Origin: Bacilli bacterium
GTDB taxonomy: Bacteria > Bacillota_I > Bacilli_A > RFN20 > CAG-826
NCBI GenBank assembly: GCA_017617775.1
Contig: JAFZVO010000033.1
Coordinates: 1-6,985, forward strand
Direction of reading: 5' to 3'
Length of the DNA stretch: 6,985 nt
Shown: positions 1 to 6,623 of the stretch, piece by piece
How the letters are laid out: every line of letters begins with the position of its first letter
Position numbering within the stretch: the stretch's first letter is position 1
Notes under the pieces: model-generated
Seen by the model: only the letters and a program-made list of their open reading frames with translations
The model's database searches: none
Told to the model about the DNA's origin: nothing
Made by a program: the position numbers and the translations under genes

Positions 1-2
1 TG

Positions 3-440
3 CCTACTGCAAATATTCATAAACTTGCTGATGCATCTAAAAAGAATATAAGAATACGTGATTGCTTAATCCTTTATTGTGCTTTATCAAACACCCAAAG
101 AATATTAAACAAATTTACTAATAACAAATATAGTGATGTGCTCAACAAATTGGATGAGTATAATTTCCTTAGCGATGATTTTTCCGATTTTGAGTTTAAA
201 AAAATCTATACTTCTTATCAGCATAAGATAAAAGTAATTGAGTATAGTGATATTACAAAAGAGAAGGCGCATGAGAACATCATTCGGATAATGAGTGAAA
301 AAGGAATAACAAACTATCGTGTATATAAAGATTTAAAACTCAATCCTGGAAATATTAATGATTATTTAACAAACAATAATGTTAAAAAAGTTTCACTCGA
401 TACGGTGAAACGAATCTATAATTACGTTTCTTCTTTTTAA
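3..440 (+). CDS. Hypothetical protein with C-terminal helix-turn-helix-like domain, 5' partial
   Basis: This reading frame is open from the left edge to a TAA at 438-440, giving 145 visible residues with the N-terminus missing. A GTG at 138 could be read as a start, but the upstream codons (from 3) continue without a stop, have protein-like composition, and no Shine-Dalgarno site precedes the GTG, so I treat the gene as truncated by the window. The last ~40 residues (about 306-428) look like a small helix-turn-helix: a helix around NYRVYKDLKL, a turn at NPGN, a second helix NINDYLT, then a basic linker and the helix SLDTVKRIYNYV, resembling the XRE/lambda-repressor fold. The part before it is charged and probably helical (KKNIRIRDCLILY, DDFSDFEFKKIY), with no catalytic motif I recognise. 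There is no signal peptide or membrane segment in the visible part. It converges on the HAD gene and their stop codons overlap. Role unknown; DNA binding is inferred from the C-terminal pattern only. Confidence 0.75.
   Translation, partial: PTANIHKLADASKKNIRIRDCLILYCALSNTQRILNKFTNNKYSDVLNKLDEYNFLSDDFSDFEFKKIYTSYQHKIKVIEYSDITKEKAHENIIRIMSEKGITNYRVYKDLKLNPGNINDYLTNNNVKKVSLDTVKRIYNYVSSF
384..411 (-). terminator. Intrinsic terminator of the DJ-1/HAD unit, inside the opposing gene
   Basis: Read on the minus strand, GTTTCAC (411-405) and GTGAAAC (396-390) form a perfect 7-bp stem around an 8-base loop, followed immediately by six T (389-384). It lies 26 bases past the HAD stop codon, the expected place for a rho-independent terminator of the minus-strand unit. 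It sits within the last codons of the convergent helix-turn-helix gene. The stem is short with three G-C pairs, so efficiency may be modest. Confidence 0.65.
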
Positions 441-1087
441 ACTAAAGGAGTGATATCTAATAACGAGTCTACTATCTTATAGCAGTGTTCTTTTGCGTAT
501 TCATTCGGTGGGACAAGGTCTTTAACCATCACGGGGATAAAACCACCATTAACTGCGGCTTCAATACCATTGATAGAATCTTCTAATACCATTGTGTCTT
601 CCGGAAGAGTGCCCAACTTCTCGGCAGTAGTGAGGAAGATAAAAGGATTTGGTTTTGTATTCTTCCCGATTTCACTGACAGTGGTGATCACATCAAATAT
701 CTGGTATGGATCAATCCCTTTATTAGAGAATATCTTCTCCATTCTCCAACGGAGATTGCTTGTCGCTAAAGCGACTTTATAATTCTTTTCTTTTAATTCT
801 TTAATGAGTTCAAAGAAACCTTCTTTAATATCGTACTTACCTTCTTCAATTAACATAAGGTAGTAGTCGGCGATTTCTTTACGATATCTCACCGCATCTA
901 AATCAGGGAACATTATATTGAGCTCTTCAATGATCTTTAATTCGCTTTTCCCGCATATGGTAACGCGGTAGTTTTCATCTAGTGATAAACCGTATTTCTT
1001 ATTGATGGCATAAAAACCTGCTTGCCAGCAGTTTTCGGTGTTGAAAATCACCCCATCCATGTCAAAAATAACGGCTTTTTGCGGCAT
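437..1087 (-). CDS. HAD superfamily hydrolase, subfamily IA (beta-phosphoglucomutase-like)
   Basis: This 216-residue protein carries all four HAD motifs. Motif I is DMDGV with nucleophile D9 and acid/base D11; motif II is the Thr-Ser of ALATSN (109-110); motif III is K145 in the KPNP sequence; motif IV is E169-D170 in LEDSINGIEAA, which binds Mg2+. A helical cap of roughly residues 16-85 sits between motifs I and II, as in subfamily IA (beta-phosphoglucomutase, phosphoglycolate phosphatase and sugar-phosphate phosphatases). It should be a cytosolic Mg2+-dependent phosphatase or phosphomutase. The exact substrate cannot be read from sequence, so no gene symbol is given. The start ATG overlaps the stop of the upstream DJ-1 gene as TAATG, with AAAGGTGAG five bases before it (1101-1093), so the pair is co-transcribed and probably translationally coupled. 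Its stop overlaps the convergent neighbour's stop. Length is normal and nothing appears missing. Confidence 0.93.
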   Translation of the reverse strand: MPQKAVIFDMDGVIFNTENCWQAGFYAINKKYGLSLDENYRVTICGKSELKIIEELNIMFPDLDAVRYRKEIADYYLMLIEEGKYDIKEGFFELIKELKEKNYKVALATSNLRWRMEKIFSNKGIDPYQIFDVITTVSEIGKNTKPNPFIFLTTAEKLGTLPEDTMVLEDSINGIEAAVNGGFIPVMVKDLVPPNEYAKEHCYKIVDSLLDITPLV

Positions 1088-1641
1088 TATTTCTCACCTT
1101 TACATGCATTTTCAAGATTATCGCGATGCTGTTTGCCGTTGAAGTATTCATCGATTTCTAGGCCAAAAGCGATGGAATAATACATCGATTTCGCGGTGAT
1201 GAAGTTACCATCTCTAACCACACCTTTTTCTCTTAAATATTTTCCTCCGATGACTTGGTCTTCAAAACCAGGATGGACTGTGAAATTCTTATCTTTGAGT
1301 AGTCCTAATCTACCAATCATGAAAGGAGCTGCGCAGATCGCGGAGACTAATTTATTATTGTTAGCAAAATAGTTGATGATGTTATTGATTTGAGGGTGAT
1401 AGCACATGATTTTAAATGAACCAGGGCCACCTGGGATGACCACACCGTCATATTCTTCAAGTTTGACATTCTCGATAAGGGTTTCGACAGTGAAGGGTCT
1501 ACCGAGTTTCGCATTGATCTCTCTTCTTCCCATGAGAGAGGCGCATGTCACCTCATGACCGCCGCGTGATAAGACATCTAATGTCGCAATTCCTTCCGTA
1601 TCTTCAAATCCATCGACGAAGAGCATTAATAATTTAGCCAT
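1087..1641 (-). CDS. DJ-1/PfpI family protein
   Basis: This 184-residue protein belongs to the DJ-1/ThiJ/PfpI family with a class I glutamine-amidotransferase-like fold. The nucleophile-elbow cysteine is C103 in AICAAP, preceded by the VVIPGGPG loop (residues 67-74). E16 in the FEDTE segment matches the conserved glutamate that hydrogen-bonds the cysteine (E18 in human DJ-1), and H123 in TVHPGFED matches human H126. Length fits the YajL/DJ-1 branch, so a role in reactive-carbonyl or oxidative damage handling is plausible, but functions in this family (glyoxalase III, deglycase, chaperone) are debated and cannot be separated by sequence. The ATG follows a strong GGAGGA site (1653-1648). It is the first gene of a two-gene unit with the HAD hydrolase and is divergent from a flavin-reductase-like gene. 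No signal peptide, so cytosolic. Confidence 0.93.
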   Translation of the reverse strand: MAKLLMLFVDGFEDTEGIATLDVLSRGGHEVTCASLMGRREINAKLGRPFTVETLIENVKLEEYDGVVIPGGPGSFKIMCYHPQINNIINYFANNNKLVSAICAAPFMIGRLGLLKDKNFTVHPGFEDQVIGGKYLREKGVVRDGNFITAKSMYYSIAFGLEIDEYFNGKQHRDNLENACKGEK

Positions 1642-1666
1642 AAAACATCCTCCAACTTTATTAGGA

Positions 1667-1680
1667 TTATTATATAATAA
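1667..1680. promoter_or_regulatory. Palindromic divergent promoter core with back-to-back -10 boxes
   Basis: The 54-bp gap between the DJ-1 gene (minus) and the flavin-reductase-like gene (plus) contains TTATTATATAATAA, a perfect 14-bp palindrome. It includes a consensus TATAAT on the plus strand (1673-1678) and another on the minus strand (1674-1669), overlapping by two bases. The minus-strand box is well placed: a start near 1662 leaves room for the GGAGGA at 1653-1648. The plus-strand box would start transcription near 1685, right at the GAGGA ribosome site (1685-1689), so it is tighter. I see no good -35 hexamer on either side. Which strand is used, or whether both are, is inference. Confidence 0.5.
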
Positions 1681-1695
1681 TTTTGAGGAATAATT

Positions 1696-2259
1696 ATGAG
1701 AAAAGATTTTGGACCACAGAGCTGGCTCTTCCCAATGCCAGTGCTAATCATCGGAACATATGATGAAAATGGGAACCCAGATGCGATGAATGCCGCCTGG
1801 GGTAGTATCTATGACTATAATCAAGTCACTGTTTCTTTAGGCAGCCATGTGACAACAGATAATATCAGAAAGAATAAAGCCTTTACTATTTCTTTTGCGA
1901 CAGAAGAGACATTACAAGCTTCTGACTTTGTTGGTATCGTTTCCCAAAAGAAAGAACCAGATAAAATCAAGAAAGCAGGCCTCACCCCTATCAAAAGCAA
2001 ATTTGTAAACGCGCCTTTATTTGAAGAATACCCGTTAACCATTGAATGTGAACTTGTATCTCTAGATGGAGAGATGGGTGAAGGTGGCACCTTAGTGGGC
2101 AAAATCGTCAATGTCTCCGCGGATGAGAATATCCTTACAAAAGGAAAAGTGGATATCGAGAAGCTCAATGCAATCGCCTTTGATCCATTCACGAATACTT
2201 ATGTCCATTGCAACCAAATCGCCGGATTTGCCTTTAAGGATGGCATGAAATTGAAATAA
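1696..2259 (+). CDS. Flavin reductase-like / flavoredoxin family protein (FMN-binding split barrel)
   Basis: This complete 187-residue protein matches the flavin reductase-like (flavoredoxin) branch of the FMN-binding split-barrel fold. Typical traits are the N-terminal strand PMPVLIIGTYDENGNPDAMN, the following NAAWGS segment (32-37), the VSLGSHVTTDNIRKN stretch (46-60) where these proteins contact the FMN phosphate, and FTISFAT (63-69). The C-terminal half carries the usual barrel strands (LTIECELVSL, GTLVGKIVNV). Expected activity is flavin-dependent electron transfer or NAD(P)H:flavin reduction in the cytosol; the partner is unknown. The ATG has GAGGA six bases upstream (1685-1689). It diverges from the DJ-1/HAD unit through a shared 54-bp promoter region, which hints at a common redox or metabolite-repair theme, though that is inference. 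A hairpin terminator lies 27 bases past its stop, so it is probably monocistronic. Confidence 0.9.
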   Translation: MRKDFGPQSWLFPMPVLIIGTYDENGNPDAMNAAWGSIYDYNQVTVSLGSHVTTDNIRKNKAFTISFATEETLQASDFVGIVSQKKEPDKIKKAGLTPIKSKFVNAPLFEEYPLTIECELVSLDGEMGEGGTLVGKIVNVSADENILTKGKVDIEKLNAIAFDPFTNTYVHCNQIAGFAFKDGMKLK

Positions 2260-2286
2260 GTACTAAAAGACGCCTTAATATAATTA

Positions 2287-2328
2287 AAAAAGCTTTAGTA
2301 AATTTTCTAAGGCTTTTTCTATATTTTT
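2287..2328 (+). terminator. Rho-independent terminator after the flavin-reductase-like gene
   Basis: AAAAAGCTTTAG (2287-2298) pairs with CTAAGGCTTTTT (2307-2318) over 12 bp with a single G-U pair and an 8-base loop, ending in a T-rich tail that continues through 2328. The A-rich left arm means the stem could also form on the opposite strand with a T tract, so it may act in both directions, but only the plus-strand upstream gene needs it. Confidence 0.85.
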
Positions 2329-2335
2329 CTTATTC

Positions 2336-2361
2336 TATAAGAAGAGATAATTTGTTAATAT
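2336..2361 (+). promoter_or_regulatory. Candidate uvrA promoter -10 elements (ambiguous)
   Basis: The ~45 bases between the preceding terminator and the uvrA ATG hold three -10-like hexamers: TATAAG (2336-2341), GATAAT (2346-2351) and TAATAT (2356-2361). None has a recognisable TTGACA-like -35 at 16-18 bp. Use of the last one would place the transcript start within about three bases of the ATG at 2371, giving a leaderless or nearly leaderless mRNA. I see no inverted repeat resembling a Gram-positive LexA box (CGAAC-N4-GTTCG), so SOS control is not supported by the visible sequence. Confidence 0.35.
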
Positions 2362-2370
2362 GACTACACT

Positions 2371-5193
2371 ATGGAAAAATACATTCGTATCAAAGGGGCG
2401 AGAGAGAACAACTTAAAAAGCATTGATGTCACTCTCCCCAAAAACTCATTAATCGTCTTCACTGGTCTATCAGGTTCTGGTAAATCCACTTTAGCGTTCG
2501 ACACAATTTTCGCCGAAGGTCAAAGAAGATATATGGAATCACTCTCTTCATACGCGAGACAGTTTTTAGGTTCATTTGAAAAACCTGATGTCGATAGTAT
2601 TGAAGGCTTGTCTCCAACTATCGCGATCGATCAGAAATCAACCTCTCATAACCCAAGAAGTACAGTGGGTACAGTTACCGAGATATATGACTACCTAAGA
2701 CTTCTCTATGCGAGAATTGGGACACCATATTGTCCAGAACACAATATTCCCATCATCTCATTCTCGACATCCAATATGACGGATATCGTGATGCAATACC
2801 CAGAAGGTACGAAAGTGCAATTGCTTTCTCCTGTCGTTCATGCGGAAAAAGGAACTCATAAAGAGATATTAGATAAGATTAGAGTCTCAGGTTTCTCTCG
2901 TTTAAGAGTGGACGGTCAGTTCAAGCTGATTGAAGAAGTCGGGGAACTTGAGAAGAATAAGAAACATGATATCGATATCGTCGTTGATAGATTAGTGATC
3001 AAAGAAGGGATTAGAAGCCGTGTTTTTGAATCTATCGAAACGGTGTTAGATTGGTCGAAAGGTTTGTTAATCATCTATACCGACTTTGAAGAGAAGGTGT
3101 TAAGCGATAGACATACCTGTCCAAAATGTGGATTCTCTGTTCCGAAATTAGAACCGCGTTTATTCTCCTTTAACTCTCCATTAGGATTCTGTCCAGAATG
3201 TAACGGTTTAGGAGTGAAAAGAGAAGTAGCAGAACATCTCCTCGTTCCTAACCCAGAATTATCCATCAAAGAAGGATGTATTGAATATTATCGTCATATG
3301 GTGGGTTCCCAAAACCTCGAATGGCAAGAATTCTTACTCCTCTGTTCTTTATATAACATCCCAACTGATCAGCCATGGTCATCATTAAGCGATAAACAAA
3401 AAGAAATATTGTTAGTCGGTTCTCCGGAAGTCCATAAATATCAACTCAAATCTTCCAGCGGTAATGTGATGAATCGTCTTGGATATATTGAAGGTATCAA
3501 ATCGAGAATTGAAAGATTATATAAAGATACGGGTTCGGAATGGATGAGAGATTATTATGATAAATTCCTCGTCGATCGAGTCTGCACCGCCTGTAATGGG
3601 GCGAGACTCTCAAAACAAGCCTTATCCGTGAAGATTAACGGCCTCAATATCTATGAGTTATCTTCCTTACAATTATCAAAATTACAGAATTTTATTAGGG
3701 ATTTGCCAGGAAAACTATCGCAAAACCAGAATGAAATCGCGAAGATGATCCTCGATGAAGTGAGTTCTCGCGTTGAATTCTTATGCAATGTCGGACTTGA
3801 TTATTTGACTCTTTCTCGTATGGCGATGACCCTTTCTGGTGGTGAATCTCAACGCATTAGATTAGCAACCCAAATCGGTAGTAAATTAACCGGTGTTTTA
3901 TATGTCATGGATGAACCGAGTATTGGCTTACATCAAAAGGATGATGAGCTCTTAATCAAGACGATGAAGTCGATGCGAGATATCGGTAACACCTTAATCG
4001 TCGTCGAACATGATGAAGAGACGATTAGAAACGCTGACTATGTCGTCGACATCGGTCCAAAGGCTGGCATCCATGGTGGAGAAGTCGTCTATCAAGGTGA
4101 TGTTCCAGGCTTGATGAAATGTCCAAATAGTATCACCGGCAAATATTTATCGGGCAAAGAATATATTCCGGTTCCAGAAAAAAGAAGAAAAGGTAATGGC
4201 AAGACCATCGATATTTATGGTGCTTCTATCAATAACCTCAAGAATGTTAACATCTCTTTCCCATTAGGAACCTTTACAGTGGTCTCTGGTGTCTCGGGAA
4301 GCGGCAAATCATCTTTGATCAACCAAACTTTATATCTACATATCAAGAAATACCTCTCTGATGAAGAGACATTCCCTGGACCAATCAAAGAGATCAAAGG
4401 TTTAGAGAATGTGGATAAAGTGGTTCATATCTCCCAAGAGCCAATCGGTAGAACTCCAAGAAGTAACCCCGCGACATATATCAAATTATTCGATGATATC
4501 CGTGATCTATTCGCGGAGACAGTAGAAGCCAAAGCCAGAGGTTATGATAAAGGTCGATTCTCCTTTAATGTCACCGGAGGAAGATGTGAACATTGTGAAG
4601 GTGCCGGTGTCACCCGTATCCCAATGAACTTCCTACCTGATGTCTATGTCAAATGTGAAGAATGCGATGGTAAACGATATAACGAAGAGACTCTTCAAGT
4701 CACCTATAAAGGGAAGAATATCTATGATGTTCTAGAGATGACGGTTGAAGATGCATTGCATTTCTTTGAAAATAGACCATCCATTAAAAAGAAGATTCAA
4801 GTCTTATATGATGTCGGACTTGGTTATATTAAATTAGGTCAATCTGCGACCACCCTTTCTGGTGGTGAGGCTCAAAGAGTGAAACTCGCGAATGAATTAC
4901 AGAGAAGGCCAACTGGCAAAACTGTCTTCATTTTGGATGAGCCGACGACTGGATTACACACCCACGATATCAAGTGTCTATTAGAAGTGCTCAATAGACT
5001 CGTGAATAACGGAGATACAGTGATTGTTATCGAACATAATTTAGACGTCATCAAAGTCGCCGATTACATCATCGATTTAGGACCTGATGGTGGTGACCGC
5101 GGTGGTGAGATCATCGCGAAAGGCACACCGGAAGAAGTGGCGGAGTGCTCTACCAGTTATACTGGTAAATATCTAAAAAAGATACTCCAATAA
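2371..5193 (+). CDS. uvrA: UvrABC system protein A (excinuclease ATPase subunit)
   Basis: UvrA is the damage-recognition ATPase of bacterial nucleotide excision repair; it dimerises, loads UvrB on damaged DNA and leaves. At 940 residues this copy is full length. The first ABC module has Walker A GLSGSGKS (32-39), the insertion-domain zinc cysteines C250/C253/C274/C277, signature LSGGES (488-493), Walker B ending D514-E515, and H547. The second has Walker A GVSGSGKS (640-647), the DNA-binding zinc module C739/C742/C762/C765, signature LSGGEA (828-833 region), Walker B D856-E857 and H889. A further CxxC pair (C405, C408) is also typical. The N-terminus (KGARENNLK) aligns with UvrA proteins generally, fixing the ATG, yet no Shine-Dalgarno site precedes it. 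No uvrB is adjacent in the window, unlike the common uvrB-uvrA operon of Bacillota. It is flanked by its own terminators. No missing residues or frameshift are seen. Confidence 0.99.
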   Translation: MEKYIRIKGARENNLKSIDVTLPKNSLIVFTGLSGSGKSTLAFDTIFAEGQRRYMESLSSYARQFLGSFEKPDVDSIEGLSPTIAIDQKSTSHNPRSTVGTVTEIYDYLRLLYARIGTPYCPEHNIPIISFSTSNMTDIVMQYPEGTKVQLLSPVVHAEKGTHKEILDKIRVSGFSRLRVDGQFKLIEEVGELEKNKKHDIDIVVDRLVIKEGIRSRVFESIETVLDWSKGLLIIYTDFEEKVLSDRHTCPKCGFSVPKLEPRLFSFNSPLGFCPECNGLGVKREVAEHLLVPNPELSIKEGCIEYYRHMVGSQNLEWQEFLLLCSLYNIPTDQPWSSLSDKQKEILLVGSPEVHKYQLKSSSGNVMNRLGYIEGIKSRIERLYKDTGSEWMRDYYDKFLVDRVCTACNGARLSKQALSVKINGLNIYELSSLQLSKLQNFIRDLPGKLSQNQNEIAKMILDEVSSRVEFLCNVGLDYLTLSRMAMTLSGGESQRIRLATQIGSKLTGVLYVMDEPSIGLHQKDDELLIKTMKSMRDIGNTLIVVEHDEETIRNADYVVDIGPKAGIHGGEVVYQGDVPGLMKCPNSITGKYLSGKEYIPVPEKRRKGNGKTIDIYGASINNLKNVNISFPLGTFTVVSGVSGSGKSSLINQTLYLHIKKYLSDEETFPGPIKEIKGLENVDKVVHISQEPIGRTPRSNPATYIKLFDDIRDLFAETVEAKARGYDKGRFSFNVTGGRCEHCEGAGVTRIPMNFLPDVYVKCEECDGKRYNEETLQVTYKGKNIYDVLEMTVEDALHFFENRPSIKKKIQVLYDVGLGYIKLGQSATTLSGGEAQRVKLANELQRRPTGKTVFILDEPTTGLHTHDIKCLLEVLNRLVNNGDTVIVIEHNLDVIKVADYIIDLGPDGGDRGGEIIAKGTPEEVAECSTSYTGKYLKKILQ

Positions 5194-5215
5194 CAATATT
5201 CTAAACTTAATAGTC

Positions 5216-5243
5216 AAAGTAGATGAATTTTCATCTATTTTTT
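5216..5243 (+). terminator. Rho-independent terminator after uvrA
   Basis: AAAGTAGATGA (5216-5226) pairs with TCATCTATTTT (5231-5241) around a four-base ATTT loop; the core AGATGA/TCATCT is perfect, the outer part includes one G-U pair, and a run of six T (5238-5243) follows the core. It lies 22 bases past the uvrA stop. It also sits 33 bases before the pepC start, so if pepC has no promoter of its own this hairpin would set how much uvrA transcription reaches it. Confidence 0.75.
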
Positions 5244-5260
5244 GTTATTCTTATCAAGAA

Positions 5261-5268
5261 AAGGATGG
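5261..5268 (+). promoter_or_regulatory. Ribosome binding site that fixes the pepC start
   Basis: AAGGATGG ends eight bases before the ATG at 5277. It is the only Shine-Dalgarno-like sequence in this leader. The in-frame ATG at 5265 lies within it and the one at 5223 lies inside the uvrA terminator hairpin, so 5277 is the preferred start. Confidence 0.65.
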
Positions 5269-5276
5269 ATTACTTT

Positions 5277-6620
5277 ATGAAAGAAAAAGAATTATCAATC
5301 AAAACTTTAGAGGCAAACCGTAAAGCGTATTTGAAAAACGACAAATACAAAGTCTTACGTCACGCTTTATCCTCGACGACATTCAACGATGTCTTCGCTA
5401 GTAAAGATGTTCCAGAAAATAGCAACTTCACATTCTCCATTGATGTGGAGACATTACCAGCCACTAACCAAAAGAGAAGTGGTAGATGCTGGATTTTCTC
5501 TGCATCTAATGTCTTAAGAGAGATTATCGCGAAGAAGTGCAATATCAAAGGTCAATTTGAAATCAGCCAAAACTTCATCGCCTATTACGATAAGTTAGAG
5601 AAGTACAATTATTTCGCTGAAGCGATTATTGAACTCATCACCAAAGGTGCGAAACACGATGACCGTAAAGTCGAATTCCTTTTAAGAGGTGTCGGCGATG
5701 GTGGTCAATGGCAGATGTATGTCGAGCTCGTCAAGAAATATGGTATCTGTCCAAAATCTGTCTTTGGTGAAACTGCCCAGTCCAATGAGACAATGGGTTC
5801 ATCTAAATTATGTAATTCCGCGTTAAGAAAATTTGCCGCGGATGCTTTTAGAGCCTATAAGACTAATAAGAAACTCGATGAGTTATATGCCTTAAAAGAA
5901 GAATATAACAAGAAGATATTCAATATCTTCACTTCCTGTTTCGGCGTGCCACCAACTGAATTTGATTTTGAATATGTTGATAAAGAGAACAATTATCACA
6001 TTGAAAAAGGACTCACTCCAAAGAAATTCTTCGATAAATACATCGGTAAAGAGATTGATGAATTAGTTTCTGTGATCAATGGCCCGACTGCCGATAAGAA
6101 ATATAACAAGACTTACCAAATCGAATATGTCGGTAATGTCTGGGGTGGTAAACCCGTCACTCATTTAAACGTTGACTTCGATAGATTAGAAGAGATGATC
6201 ATCGCTCAACTTAAAGATGGGGAGATCGTCTGGTTCGGTTCTGATGTCGGTAAATTCGGTAACAGAGAAGCCGGTATCTGGGATATCGATAGCTTTGATT
6301 ATGTCTCCGCCTTTGGCGTTGATGAAGTCTTCGATAAAGCTGATATGTTAGATTTCTATCAATCCGCGATGGGACATGCGATGTGTGTCACTGGCGTGGA
6401 TCTTAAAGATGGTAAGCCTGTGAGATGGAAGATTGAAAATTCCTGGGGTGATACAAATGGCGATAAAGGCTATTACATCATGGGTGAATCATTCTTCAGA
6501 GCCTTTGTCTATCAAGCTGCGATTAAGAATAAATATTTGAATAAAGTGGAACTCAAAGCCTTAGAAGGTAAACCAACCTTATTAAATCCTTGGGATCCAT
6601 TCGGCACTTTAGCGGATTAA
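5277..6620 (+). CDS. pepC: Aminopeptidase C / bleomycin hydrolase family cysteine peptidase (C1B)
   Basis: This is a papain-fold cytosolic cysteine aminopeptidase that trims N-terminal residues from peptides; PepC and bleomycin hydrolase form self-compartmentalised hexamers. Numbering from the chosen ATG (447 residues, the usual family length), the oxyanion glutamine is Q65 and the nucleophile C71 in NQKRSGRCW, the catalytic histidine is H367 in MGHAM, and the asparagine is N388 in ENSWG, so the triad is complete. Family blocks such as FEISQNFIAYYDKLEK and GDGGQWQMY are also present. The C-terminus (NPWDPFGTLAD) matches the arm that enters the active site in PepC and makes it an aminopeptidase; here it ends with an acidic residue after the usual Leu-Ala. 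A longer reading from 5223 would add 18 residues but begins inside the uvrA terminator, so I reject it. No signal peptide. No clear promoter lies between the terminator and the start. A membrane-protein gene follows after three bases. Confidence 0.96.
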   Translation: MKEKELSIKTLEANRKAYLKNDKYKVLRHALSSTTFNDVFASKDVPENSNFTFSIDVETLPATNQKRSGRCWIFSASNVLREIIAKKCNIKGQFEISQNFIAYYDKLEKYNYFAEAIIELITKGAKHDDRKVEFLLRGVGDGGQWQMYVELVKKYGICPKSVFGETAQSNETMGSSKLCNSALRKFAADAFRAYKTNKKLDELYALKEEYNKKIFNIFTSCFGVPPTEFDFEYVDKENNYHIEKGLTPKKFFDKYIGKEIDELVSVINGPTADKKYNKTYQIEYVGNVWGGKPVTHLNVDFDRLEEMIIAQLKDGEIVWFGSDVGKFGNREAGIWDIDSFDYVSAFGVDEVFDKADMLDFYQSAMGHAMCVTGVDLKDGKPVRWKIENSWGDTNGDKGYYIMGESFFRAFVYQAAIKNKYLNKVELKALEGKPTLLNPWDPFGTLAD

Positions 6621-6623
6621 TAT

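Noticed and set aside
570..782. A 70-codon plus-strand frame inside the HAD gene.
   Set aside because: It is antisense to a gene with all HAD motifs intact, and it has no ribosome site or recognisable protein features.
1821..2192. A 123-codon minus-strand frame antisense to the flavin-reductase-like gene.
   Set aside because: It has Ser/Pro-rich composition typical of antisense frames, lacks a ribosome site, and the plus strand encodes a clear family member.
3075..3269. Minus-strand frames inside uvrA (also 4215-4397 and 4872-5054) and inside pepC (5360-5548).
   Set aside because: All are short shadows of strongly conserved plus-strand coding regions, without start signals of their own.
2371..5193. 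Repeated motifs within uvrA suggesting duplication.
   Set aside because: The two ABC modules are the ancient internal duplication of all UvrA proteins.
5223..5276. An 18-residue N-terminal extension of PepC starting at 5223.
   Set aside because: The ATG lies inside the uvrA terminator hairpin, has no ribosome site, and the extension does not resemble PepC N-termini; AAGGATGG supports 5277. Its short hydrophobic run (FHLFFVILI) comes from translating the T tract and is not a signal peptide.
1121..5532. The hexamer TCGCGA appears six times by eye (near 1121, 2621, 3737, 4886, 5114, 5527), more than expected for an AT-rich region.
   Set aside because: All copies lie inside genes and arise mostly where ATC or CTC precedes GCG-A codons, so codon preference explains them better than a functional motif.
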